From assembly GCA_035285325.1 (NCBI GenBank), contig JAYKJB010000115.1, positions 1-37,009 of the forward strand: DNA of 37,009 nucleotides, in the 5' to 3' direction. The notes below the pieces were generated by a model that was not told the DNA's origin, ran no database searches, and was given only the letters and a program-made list of their open reading frames with translations. The DNA is from Candidatus Sericytochromatia bacterium (GTDB taxonomy: Bacteria; Cyanobacteriota; Sericytochromatia; S15B-MN24; JAQBPE01). Below are positions 22,556-29,488 of this stretch, piece after piece. A program made the translations under genes and the position numbers. How positions within the stretch are numbered: position 1 is the first letter of the stretch; every line of letters begins with the position of its first letter.

Positions 22556-24985
22556 GTGTCCGACCCTGCCTGCTATCCCATCGACGCGCACCTGCCGGCC
22601 ATCCGCGCCGCCCTGCAGGCCCACGGGCGCCTGGTGCTGCAGGCGCCGCCCGGCACCGGCAAGTCGACGCGCGTGCCCTGGGCGCTCACCGGCGAGGCGG
22701 GCGAGGTGGTGGTGCTTCAGCCGCGTCGGGTGGCGGCACGGGCGCTGGCGCAGCGGGTGGCGCAGTTGCTGGGTGAACCGCTCGGGCAACGCATCGGCTA
22801 TCGGGTCCGCTTCGACCGGGCTGGCGGCCCGCAGACGCGCCTGTGGTTCCAGACCTATGGCGTGTTCTGGCAGCGCGTGCGGGAACGGCCGGACCTGGCC
22901 GGGGTGGCCTGCGTGGTGCTGGACGAGTTCCACGAACGCAGTCTGGAAGCTGACGCGGTGCTGGCCTGGCTGACCCGCTTGCGCGAGAGCAAGCGCCCTG
23001 ACCTGCAACTCGTCGTCATGTCGGCCACGCTCGACGGGGAAAGCTGGCAGGGCGCCTGGGCCCAGGCGCCGTGTCTGTCGGTGGCCTCGGAAGCCCATCC
23101 GGTGGCCTTGGAATACTTACCGCCGCGTGCCGGAGAGGCCCTTCCGGCTCACGTCTTACGGGCCTTGCGCCACCTGGACGCCACCGCCCAGCAGGGCTCC
23201 GTGCTGGTGTTCCTGCCGGGCGTGGCCGAGATTCAGCGGACGGCCGACCTGCTCCAGCGCGAGTGGCCGGAGCGGGAGGTGCTGGCCCTGCACGGCGCCC
23301 AGTCCCCCGAGGCCCAGCAGCGCGCCTTGTCGCGCCCGGCCGAACGTGATTGCGTGGTGCTGGCCACCAACGTGGCCGAGACCAGCCTGACGATCGCGGG
23401 GGTGACGGCAGTGATCGACAGTGGCCAGGCGCGGATCGCGGATTACGACCCGGAGAGCGAGTTCGATCGCCTGCGGTTGGGGTGGGTGGCGCGCGCCAAC
23501 ATGATCCAGCGGATGGGGCGCGCGGGACGGACCGGTCCCGGACGTTGCCTCCGGCTCTGGGCCTCGTCGCTGGAAAGCAGCTTGCCCGAGGCGTTGCCCC
23601 CGGAACTCGCCCGGCGGGACCTGGCCCGGCTGGCCCTGGAGGTGGCGAGCCTGCCGGCGGCCCCGCTCTGGTTGCTCGCACCGCCCGAAGGGCCGTGGTT
23701 GCGCGCGCACGAGCGCCTGCGGCAGCTGGGTGCCCTGGACTCAGGCGGTGCTCTGACGCCGCTGGGGGAGCAGTTGTTGCGCTACCCGGTGGCCCCGGCC
23801 CACGCCAGGGTGCTGGTGGCGGCCGCTCTGGCGGGATGTTTCGAACTGGCGGCCGCGATGGTCGCGATTCTCGAGGTGGCCGATCGCCGCCGGATCGCCG
23901 ATGAGCCCGACCTGCTCTGGTTGGCGGTCGACATGTTACAGGCGTCAGGCCCGCGGCGGGCCGGTCACGCCTGGGAGCGGGACGTGCTGGAGACCTGGCG
24001 ACAGCTCTGTCGCGCGGCCCAGCCGCCGTTGCCGGCCCCATCGGCCCCGCGCGTCTGGGATGGCGAGACGTTGGCGGCGCAGCGGGAGGCGATCACCCGT
24101 TGCTGGCTGTTGGCCCTGCCGGAACGCGTGGCGGCACGAGGTGAGAAAGCCTACGTGTTGCGCGATGGCCGGCGTGGCCTGGTGCCCCAGGGGGATCCCC
24201 CCGAACTGATCCTGGTGCTGCAGTTACACGCCGTGGAGGCGGCCAGCGGTCGACACGCCACGATTCCCCTCTACTTGCCGCTGGAGGCCGCCTGGCTTGA
24301 GGCGGCCGAGACGTCTCGCTGCGTGGTGAGCTGGGATGCGGCGCGGGCGCGTGTGGTGCAGGAGCGCCACTGGGTGTCCGCCGGGGTGGTCACGCGACGG
24401 GAGACTCTGCCGCCGGAGGAATGGGACTGGCGGGCTGCGGAAAGCTTGATGGTCGAGAAATGGCTGGCCGGTGACCTCAGCTTGCCCGCCTGGGATGAGG
24501 AGGTAGCCAGCTGGGTCGCGCGGGTGCGCAAGGCGGCCGAGGTCTGGCCGGAGATGGGCATTCCGCGCCTCGAGCGGGATGACTGGGAAGTGCTGTATCA
24601 CGAAGTCGTTCAGGGCAAGACGGGGCTTGGGGGCATCACGCCACGCGAGCTGATTGCGGCATTGCACGATTACGTGGGCTGGGAGGCGATCGCCCGCATC
24701 GAGCGCGCTGCCCCGCTCAGCTGGAAATTGCCGTCGGGGCGCAGCGCCCGGATTCGCTATCCGGAAGAGGGCCCGCCGGAACTGTCGGCTCGCCTCGGTG
24801 ACATGATCGGCCTGGGGGGCACCCTATCGCTCTTCGAGGGGCGCGTGCCCGTGCTGTTCGACATTCTGGCCCCGAATTACCGCACGGTTCAGAAAACCTT
24901 CGACATGGACGGGTTCTGGGCCCGCACCTATCCCGAGGTCAAGAAGGAGTTGCGTCGCCGCTACCCCAAGCATCCCTGGCCGTAG
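22556..24985 (+). CDS. hrpB: ATP-dependent helicase HrpB
   Basis: 809 residues if started at GTG 22556, matching E. coli HrpB in length; a GTG at 22502 would add 18 residues with no ribosome site. DEAH-type RNA-helicase motifs: PPGTGKST (motif I, about 31-38), LQPRRVAARALAQR (Ia), DEFHER (II, 123-128; Phe replaces the usual Ala, as is common in HrpB), SATLD (III, 156-160), TNVAETSLTIAGV (V) and QRMGRAGRTGPG (VI). The HrpB-specific C-terminal domain ends in the family signature LFDILAPNYRTVQKTF and RYPKHPWP. The biochemical role of HrpB is poorly defined; it is presumed an RNA helicase, and links to mRNA or cell-envelope functions have been proposed. It is monocistronic and converges on the rseB-like gene 55 bases downstream. 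Confidence 0.95.
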   Translation: MSDPACYPIDAHLPAIRAALQAHGRLVLQAPPGTGKSTRVPWALTGEAGEVVVLQPRRVAARALAQRVAQLLGEPLGQRIGYRVRFDRAGGPQTRLWFQTYGVFWQRVRERPDLAGVACVVLDEFHERSLEADAVLAWLTRLRESKRPDLQLVVMSATLDGESWQGAWAQAPCLSVASEAHPVALEYLPPRAGEALPAHVLRALRHLDATAQQGSVLVFLPGVAEIQRTADLLQREWPEREVLALHGAQSPEAQQRALSRPAERDCVVLATNVAETSLTIAGVTAVIDSGQARIADYDPESEFDRLRLGWVARANMIQRMGRAGRTGPGRCLRLWASSLESSLPEALPPELARRDLARLALEVASLPAAPLWLLAPPEGPWLRAHERLRQLGALDSGGALTPLGEQLLRYPVAPAHARVLVAAALAGCFELAAAMVAILEVADRRRIADEPDLLWLAVDMLQASGPRRAGHAWERDVLETWRQLCRAAQPPLPAPSAPRVWDGETLAAQREAITRCWLLALPERVAARGEKAYVLRDGRRGLVPQGDPPELILVLQLHAVEAASGRHATIPLYLPLEAAWLEAAETSRCVVSWDAARARVVQERHWVSAGVVTRRETLPPEEWDWRAAESLMVEKWLAGDLSLPAWDEEVASWVARVRKAAEVWPEMGIPRLERDDWEVLYHEVVQGKTGLGGITPRELIAALHDYVGWEAIARIERAAPLSWKLPSGRSARIRYPEEGPPELSARLGDMIGLGGTLSLFEGRVPVLFDILAPNYRTVQKTFDMDGFWARTYPEVKKELRRRYPKHPWP

Positions 24986-25040
24986 TGCCGGATCGCGTAG
25001 CCAATCCATTCTCTGCTGACCGCCGCGATGGGCGTCGCCA

Positions 25041-26054
25041 TCAGGGCGTGTTCTCGGCCACCTGGTTCAACCAGGCTTCCGGACACTCCCCCACCAGGGT
25101 GTAGGCCGTTGGGCCCTGTTGCCAGCTCAGCAGTCGCTTGTGGCCGTGCTGAAGCGCAAATCCGGGGTGGCCACCGATCCGGATTGGTTGTCCCTCTGCG
25201 GGCCGACGGGCCTGGCTGCGGGCGTCGGTCGCAAAGCAGGACAGCAAGGCCAGTCCATCGTGAAAGCGCCAGGCAAAGGTGGGCACCTGACGATGGTCCA
25301 GGAAGTATTGCCATTGAATCAGGGCGTAGCCGGCGGGCAGCTGGCGGGGGGGCGGCGGTCGCCATGTCAGGCCGACCGGCAAGGGGGTCGCGGCATCTCC
25401 CCGCGCCAGCATCGTATTCTGGGACTGAACCTTGACGGCGGCGGGCAATTGAAAGGTCAGGGCCCTGGCCGCCTCCACGGGGTTCAGGCGCAGGCTGAGA
25501 AATTCCGAGCGGTCGACCAGCCGCCCTTGCTCATCGCGGCGTTCCACCACGAGCGGCAGCCGCGTCAGCTGGTCGACCCACAGGCGATGGGTCAGGTTGC
25601 CGTGCTGGCGCGGTCGGAACTGCGCCAGCAGGGTCAGGCGCTGGAGGTGTCGCAACTGCCCGAGCACGCGGAAGTCGTAATTGCGTTTCACCAGGGCCAG
25701 GCGTTGCGAGAGGCTGCCCTCCGACTCCGTGGCCGACACGGTGACCTTGCCCTGGCGGGGCGCGTAGTGCCAGCGCACGCCGCCGTTCACGGTGACCAGA
25801 TCGCTCAGGTGACCCTGGGCGTCCAGGAACTCCTGGCGCGTCCCGCGTGAGCCCACCTGCGTGACGCGCAGGCGGCGGACCTTTTCACCACGTTCGCTGA
25901 AGGTGGTGACCTTGATCAGCCCGCTGTAGTGCAGGGTTTCCCGGGCCCTCAGGATCGCGTCCGGCGTCAGCGGGGCCGCCTCGACCTGGCCGGGGCCAGC
26001 CAGGCCCGAAAGCCCGAAGAACCAGAGCAGGCCGAGTGAGCGACGCCACCTCAC
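25041..26054 (-). CDS. RseB/MucB-like periplasmic sigma-regulatory protein
   Basis: 337 residues. The start is the GTG at 26054, which overlaps the anti-sigma stop as GTGA; a longer open frame reaching 26267 lies entirely on the anti-sigma gene and is spurious. The N-terminus (RSLGLLWFFGLSGLAG, cleavage near VEA) is a signal peptide. The N-terminal domain is LolA-like, as in RseB: ILRARETLHYSGLIKVTTFS, then VTQVGSRGTRQEFLDAQG and WHYAPRQGKVTVSATESEG. The C-terminal MucB/RseB domain contains LPAGYALIQWQYFLDHRQVP and HDGLALLSCFATDA. In E. coli RseB binds the periplasmic part of the anti-sigma factor RseA and shields it from DegS until lipopolysaccharide or misfolded envelope proteins release it. 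The same logic is likely here, with the preceding zinc anti-sigma factor as partner. Confidence 0.88.
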   Translation of the reverse strand: MRWRRSLGLLWFFGLSGLAGPGQVEAAPLTPDAILRARETLHYSGLIKVTTFSERGEKVRRLRVTQVGSRGTRQEFLDAQGHLSDLVTVNGGVRWHYAPRQGKVTVSATESEGSLSQRLALVKRNYDFRVLGQLRHLQRLTLLAQFRPRQHGNLTHRLWVDQLTRLPLVVERRDEQGRLVDRSEFLSLRLNPVEAARALTFQLPAAVKVQSQNTMLARGDAATPLPVGLTWRPPPPRQLPAGYALIQWQYFLDHRQVPTFAWRFHDGLALLSCFATDARSQARRPAEGQPIRIGGHPGFALQHGHKRLLSWQQGPTAYTLVGECPEAWLNQVAENTP

Positions 26055-26542
26055 GGGTCGAGTCCGTAGCTGGCCTCGACGGTGTCGACCGCCGGGCCGA
26101 AGCGGCTCGTCAGACTCTCCTCCAGGTCGAACGCGTCGTGCTGATGCCAGTACGTGTCGAGATCGGCCACCGGTACAGGCGGGCCCCAGACCCCGTCCGA
26201 GAGCCAGGCCAGCCCTCCACTCCAGAGCAGGATCAACACGCTCGCGGCCACCGCCACGCCCGGCCAATGGCGCGACAGCTGCTCAGGCAGGCGCAGGCGA
26301 CGTGGTGCGGGCGGTTCGTGCCGGAGTTCCTCGGCGATCGCCTGCCACAGGTCCCGCTGAGGCGTCGGTTCAGGCAGGGCCCGCAGCGCCTGGATCATCG
26401 GCACCCAGTCGATCAGCATGTCGGCACAGGCCCCGCAGTGGTGCAGGTGCGCCTGCACGGCCCGCTCCTCCTCGCTGGTCAGGCTGCCGTCGAGGTAAGC
26501 CGAGATGGCCTCGAGCCAGGCCTCACAGGCGGCTGGTTTCAT
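26051..26542 (-). CDS. Membrane-bound zinc anti-sigma factor (zf-HC2)
   Basis: 163 residues from the ATG at 26542 (GGGAG 8 bases upstream; an adjacent GTG would add one residue). It overlaps the 3' end of the sigma gene by 20 bases. The cytoplasmic N-terminus has the ZAS fold: a helix with ISAYLDGSLTSEEERAVQAH followed by the zinc motif H32-x3-C36-x2-C39 (HLHHCGAC). After a basic linker, one transmembrane helix is visible (WPGVAVAASVLILLWSGGLA, about 92-111), and then a 50-residue periplasmic tail rich in Asp and Glu. It should sequester the sigma factor encoded just upstream and release it on signal. The periplasmic tail is the natural binding site for the RseB-like protein encoded next. This is a ZAS-type factor, not a classical RseA. 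Confidence 0.92.
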   Translation of the reverse strand: MKPAACEAWLEAISAYLDGSLTSEEERAVQAHLHHCGACADMLIDWVPMIQALRALPEPTPQRDLWQAIAEELRHEPPAPRRLRLPEQLSRHWPGVAVAASVLILLWSGGLAWLSDGVWGPPVPVADLDTYWHQHDAFDLEESLTSRFGPAVDTVEASYGLDP

Positions 26543-27152
26543 CACGCAGATCTCCCAACCAGGCTTGCACCTGCTTGCGCGCGCGCGCGAGGCGCGACTT
26601 CACGGTGCCGAGCTGGAGCCCCAGGGTCTCGGCGATCTCCTCATAAGACAGGTCCTGGATGTCCCGCAAGACCAGCACGGCGCGGTAATCGGGGGCCAGC
26701 TGGGCGATCGCCGCTTCGATGCGGCTGCGCAGTTCCGCCTGGGCCACCGCTTCCTCGGGCCCCGGGCTGGAGGCGGGCAAACGCTCGCCCAGCGGCGTGG
26801 CGCTGGGGTCTTCCGCGGGCGTTTCGAGCGATTCGTGAACAAAACGTCGTTCAGCCCGGGCCAGATGGTTCAGGCAATGGTGGGTGGCGATCTGGTACAG
26901 CCAGGTCTTGAAGCTGCTCTGGCCTTTGAAGTCAGGCAGGCCCCGAAAGGCTTTCAGAAACACGTCCTGCACCAGGTCTTCGGTTTCGGGCGCCCCATGC
27001 AGCATGCGATACACGAGCTGATGGATGGCGGCTTGATGGCGACGGAAAAGGGCTTCCATCGCCTTGCCGTCGCCTGCCCGCGCGCGCGGCAGCAGGGTGC
27101 TTTCCGGTAGGTCGATGACTTCTCGGGCCACAGGGGAATGGTCCGTCTTCAC
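26523..27152 (-). CDS. ECF sigma factor (RpoE-like, sigma-70 family)
   Basis: 209 residues from GTG 27152; a longer frame to 27239 would read through the promoter and is unlikely. Region 2 is clear (about 32-100): ALFRRHQAAIHQLVYRML, ETEDLVQDVFLKAFRGL and FKGQSSFKTWLYQIATHHCL. Region 4 lies at about 144-196 (LAPDYRAVLVLRDIQDLSYE, EIAETLGLQLGTVKSRLARA). There is no region 3, so this is a group-4 (ECF) sigma directing RNA polymerase to envelope-stress promoters. The operon order sigma, ZAS anti-sigma, RseB-like protein, all overlapping, makes an envelope-stress module. Its start codon forms a GTGA overlap with an 11-codon upstream frame, and a palindrome lies just upstream. Confidence 0.95.
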   Translation of the reverse strand: MKTDHSPVAREVIDLPESTLLPRARAGDGKAMEALFRRHQAAIHQLVYRMLHGAPETEDLVQDVFLKAFRGLPDFKGQSSFKTWLYQIATHHCLNHLARAERRFVHESLETPAEDPSATPLGERLPASSPGPEEAVAQAELRSRIEAAIAQLAPDYRAVLVLRDIQDLSYEEIAETLGLQLGTVKSRLARARKQVQAWLGDLRDETSRL

Positions 27153-27184
27153 GGTCCCGTACGGGACGTGGCGTGGGGCGTCAT
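27149..27184 (-). CDS. Putative 11-codon leader minigene overlapping the sigma start
   Basis: ATG at 27184 opens a frame MTPHATSRTGP whose TGA (27151-27149) overlaps the GTG start of the sigma gene (27152-27150) as GTGA. The ATG lies where transcription should begin (6 bases after the TACAAT box), so the minigene would be translated leaderless and feed ribosomes to the sigma start. This rests only on geometry and the frame is very short. Confidence 0.4.
   Translation of the reverse strand: MTPHATSRTGP
27154..27167. promoter_or_regulatory. Perfect 14-bp palindrome (GTCCCGTACGGGAC) in the sigma leader
   Basis: The palindrome lies between the predicted transcription start and the sigma GTG. 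With no loop bases it is better suited to a dimeric DNA-binding protein than to an RNA hairpin, and would act as a roadblock operator. It also contributes the only GGGA that could serve as ribosome site for the sigma gene. Confidence 0.45.
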
Positions 27185-27190
27185 GGCGCC

Positions 27191-27196
27191 ATTGTA
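27191..27196 (-). promoter_or_regulatory. Predicted -10 box (TACAAT) of the sigma operon
   Basis: TACAAT on the minus strand, with TGGCAC 18 bases upstream as a poor -35. ECF operons are often autoregulated, but no typical ECF -35 (GGAAC-like) is visible here. Confidence 0.5.
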
Positions 27197-27278
27197 ATGC
27201 CGGCAGCGGGATTCGTGCCACGGGAAGTGCGGAGGGCATATCCGCTCTGACCGGCGGGGCGCGATTTGGTTCCCGAAG

Positions 27279-28550
27279 CTAGACCGTGCCTTGCTGACTG
27301 GCTTCCAGGGCCTGCGCCAGGTCGGCCATCAGGTCTTCAGGCGCTTCGAGCCCGACGGACATGCGCACCAGGCCAGGCTGAATGCCGAAGCGCCGTTGCA
27401 CGTCGGGCGCGATGTCGGCGTGGGTCATGGTTGCAGGATGCTCCACCAGGGTTTCCGTGCCGCCGAGACTCACCGCCAGCTTGGCCAGGCGCACGGCATT
27501 CAGGAAACGGAAGGCGGCGGGCTTGCCGCCTTTCACCTCGAACGAGACGATCGAGCCGGCGCCGCTGCATTGCCGCTCGAAGATCGCGCGCTGCGAGGTG
27601 CCCTGGGGCAACAGCGAGGGGTAGAGCACGCGGTCGACGGCGGGATGCGCGGCCAGGGCCGTGGCCAGTTGCCGGGCCGTCGCCGCTTGCGCTTCCATGC
27701 GCACCTTGAGCGTTTCGAGCGAGCGCAGCAGCAGCCAGCAATTGAACGGGTCAGGCACCGAGCCCATGATGGTCCGGTATTCCGTGATGGGCCCCAGCAC
27801 CTCGCGCGACCCGGCCACCGCACCTGCCACCACATCGCTGTGGCCGCCGATGAACTTGGTGGCGGAGTACAGCACCAGGTCCGCCCCGTGGCGCAGGGGA
27901 TGCTGGAACAGGGGCCCCATGAAGGTGTTGTCGACGAAGGTCAGCACGCGCCGGGCAGGCGTCGAGCAACGCGCCGCCAGGGCCACGATCGGGGCCAGAT
28001 CGATCATCAGGTTGGTCGGATTGGCCGGGCTCTCGAGCAGGAACAGCGCCAGGCGATCGCCCGCCGCCTGGGCCAGCGCCTCCAGCTCGTCGATGCCAGC
28101 ATCGGCCGGGAAGGCCTGCACCGTGACGCCGAACTTGGGCAGGATCTTTTCGAGCAGGTACTCCGTGCCGCCGTAGATTGGCATGCTGTAGAGCACCACA
28201 TCGCCCGGTTTCACGTGCGCCAGGATCGCCGTGGTGATGGCGGCCATGCCGCTTGCGAAGGTGAGCGCGCCTTCGGCACCGTCCCATAGCGCCAGGCGCT
28301 CTTCCAGGATCTGCAAGCCCGGGTTGTTCAGGCGCGAGTAGATCAGCCCCATGGTTTCGTGGGGCTGGCGCTCTTCCAGGCCATAGGCCCACTTGAAGTA
28401 CTGCTCGCCGTCTTCCGCCCGGCGGAAGACGAAGGTCGAGGTCATGAAGATGGGGGGCTTGGCGGCGCCTTCCGACAGGAACGGGTCGTATCCGTGGCTC
28501 ATCATCAGGCTTTCGGGCCTGAACTGGCGCGGGTCGAAGGGCGCGGGCAT
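27279..28550 (-). CDS. Cys/Met-metabolism PLP enzyme (trans-sulfuration family)
   Basis: 423 residues from the ATG at 28550 (GGAG 9 bases upstream). Fold-type-I Cys/Met metabolism family: Y71SR73 (phosphate-binding YxR), ASGMAA (99-104), ESPANPTN (173-180), VDNTF (206-210) and the PLP-binding lysine K232 in YSATKFIGGHSD. It ends with SLGGTETLVEHPATMTHADI and a region with RMSVGLEAPEDLMADL. The family includes cystathionine gamma-synthase, cystathionine gamma-lyase, methionine gamma-lyase and O-acetyl/succinylhomoserine sulfhydrylase. The N-terminal segment EDGEQYFKWAYGLEERQPHE, longer than in MetB, is typical of the methionine gamma-lyase-like/sulfhydrylase branch. The exact reaction cannot be fixed by sequence. 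No sulfur-metabolism gene is adjacent, and I see no SAM or cobalamin riboswitch upstream. Confidence 0.9.
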   Translation of the reverse strand: MPAPFDPRQFRPESLMMSHGYDPFLSEGAAKPPIFMTSTFVFRRAEDGEQYFKWAYGLEERQPHETMGLIYSRLNNPGLQILEERLALWDGAEGALTFASGMAAITTAILAHVKPGDVVLYSMPIYGGTEYLLEKILPKFGVTVQAFPADAGIDELEALAQAAGDRLALFLLESPANPTNLMIDLAPIVALAARCSTPARRVLTFVDNTFMGPLFQHPLRHGADLVLYSATKFIGGHSDVVAGAVAGSREVLGPITEYRTIMGSVPDPFNCWLLLRSLETLKVRMEAQAATARQLATALAAHPAVDRVLYPSLLPQGTSQRAIFERQCSGAGSIVSFEVKGGKPAAFRFLNAVRLAKLAVSLGGTETLVEHPATMTHADIAPDVQRRFGIQPGLVRMSVGLEAPEDLMADLAQALEASQQGTV

Positions 28551-28619
28551 GGCAATCGGCTCCATCACGTCGTCGGGAAGGGCAGCCTCATGAAAGCAGG
28601 TCGAGCGCCCCAACGCAAA

Positions 28620-28643
28620 GCCCCGGCCCAAGCGGGCCGGGGC
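28620..28643 (-). terminator. Hairpin terminator after the Bor-like lipoprotein pair
   Basis: A perfect 10-bp stem (GCCCCGGCCC at 28620-28629 with GGGCCGGGGC at 28634-28643, loop AAGC) lies 19 bases after the stop at 28663. On the minus strand only TTT follows, so the U-tract is short. It also insulates the trans-sulfuration gene from upstream transcription. Confidence 0.75.
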
Positions 28644-28662
28644 ACAGGGTTGCAGGCCGGGT

Positions 28663-29016
28663 TCAGCGGACGATGTCGCCCTCGATCACGAGCGACCAGG
28701 GCGAATAGAGGCCGAACGTGAGGGAGGTGATCAGACCGTCGACCAGGTCGATTTCGCGGGTCAGGCGCACGTGCTGCGCACGCTTGCCGCCTGCCTGCTT
28801 GACTTCCCGCGCAATCGCTTCCCGGACGAGCTTTTCGTTGGGGTTGACCAGCCCCAGCAACAGGTGGGTCGATTTCAGCTCCGTCCGGAAGGTTCGGACG
28901 GCCTCTCCCGGTTGCATCGCGCTCATCCCATCCAGGTCGTAGGAGACGCGGAAGCAGCCCGTCAGCGCGGTGGCGAGCAGGCCCGCGGTCAGGAGTTTGA
29001 GGAATTTCGTTTGCAT
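28663..29016 (-). CDS. Bor/Iss-like small lipoprotein, copy 2
   Basis: 117 residues from the ATG at 29016 (AAGGAG about 9 bases upstream); two earlier in-frame ATGs lie too close to or before that site. Lipobox LTGC gives lipidated Cys21. The mature part contains FRTELKSTHLLLGLVNPNEK, then a helix (AIAREVKQAGG), then LVDGLITSLTFGLYSPWSLV. That H-x-L-x-x-G-L plus [LV]xGL[IL]xxxTxGxYxP pattern matches the Bor/Iss family of lambda and E. coli, outer-membrane lipoproteins linked to serum resistance. Helix and ends are clearly homologous to the preceding gene (AVAREVKRAGG; VEGDVVR versus IEGDIVR), so the two arose by tandem duplication. The start lies 14 bases after the stop of copy 1, so they share a transcript. 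Function here is unknown. Confidence 0.82.
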   Translation of the reverse strand: MQTKFLKLLTAGLLATALTGCFRVSYDLDGMSAMQPGEAVRTFRTELKSTHLLLGLVNPNEKLVREAIAREVKQAGGKRAQHVRLTREIDLVDGLITSLTFGLYSPWSLVIEGDIVR

Positions 29017-29030
29017 GAACATCTTCTCCT

Positions 29031-29402
29031 TCAACGCACCACGTCGCCTTCGACGGTGGAGGTGGTGGGCACGTACAGCGTACCGCCGGTCAGGCTCCCA
29101 ATCAGGCCGTCGAGCAGGGTTTCCTGATGCGTGATGCGCACGTTGGCCGCGGCCCGGCCGCCGGCTCGCTTGACTTCACGGGCCACCGCCTCCGCGATCT
29201 CCGCGGAGTTGCTGATGGTCAGCAGGCCCGAGAACAGGTGGTGGTGCTTGACCTCGAGCTTGAAGCTGCGAATGGTCTGGGGTTTCGGCTGCGCGGAGCC
29301 GTAGATGTCATCGACGTTGAAGCTCAGCGTGTAGCAGCCGGTCAAGGCGGTGGCACAGGCCACAGCAGCGAGGCCGCGCAGCACGCGGGTTGGCAAGCCC
29401 AT
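29031..29402 (-). CDS. Bor/Iss-like small lipoprotein, copy 1
   Basis: 123 residues from the ATG at 29402 (AAGGAAC upstream). The signal sequence ends in lipobox LTGC (Cys23). The mature part reads YTLSFNVDDIYG, then FKLEVKHHHLFSGLLTISNS, a helix (IAEAVAREVKRAGG), VRITHQETLLDGLIGSLTGG and a terminal VEGDVVR. The HHHLFSGL segment is close to the HHFFVSG of Bor, and TLLDGLIGSLTGGTLYVPTT aligns with the Bor C-terminal motif. The protein is paralogous to the next gene but diverged in its N-terminal third. It is the first gene of a two-gene operon ending in the hairpin at 28620-28643. In enterobacteria Bor/Iss proteins sit in the outer membrane; a role in surface protection here is inference. Confidence 0.82.
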   Translation of the reverse strand: MGLPTRVLRGLAAVACATALTGCYTLSFNVDDIYGSAQPKPQTIRSFKLEVKHHHLFSGLLTISNSAEIAEAVAREVKRAGGRAAANVRITHQETLLDGLIGSLTGGTLYVPTTSTVEGDVVR

Positions 29403-29488
29403 GAATGAGTTCCTTTCAGACGAGGGGAGGACGGCGCGCCAGCCTAGCATGCGCGCTGCCTGTCTGCAAGGAACTCTCCCGTGAGGGC

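Noticed and set aside
26054-26267. N-terminal extension of the RseB-like protein over the anti-sigma gene
   Set aside because: The extra 71 codons are an out-of-frame reading of the anti-sigma coding region. The GTG at 26054 gives a signal peptide at once.
27191-27225. Sigma-54 promoter (TGGCAC) ahead of the sigma operon
   Set aside because: TGGCAC is present, but the required TTGC element five bases later is missing, while a TACAAT -10 box is in place.
28551-28662. SAM or other riboswitch ahead of the trans-sulfuration gene
   Set aside because: The interval is only 112 bases and is occupied by a terminator hairpin serving the upstream lipoproteins. No conserved riboswitch core is visible.
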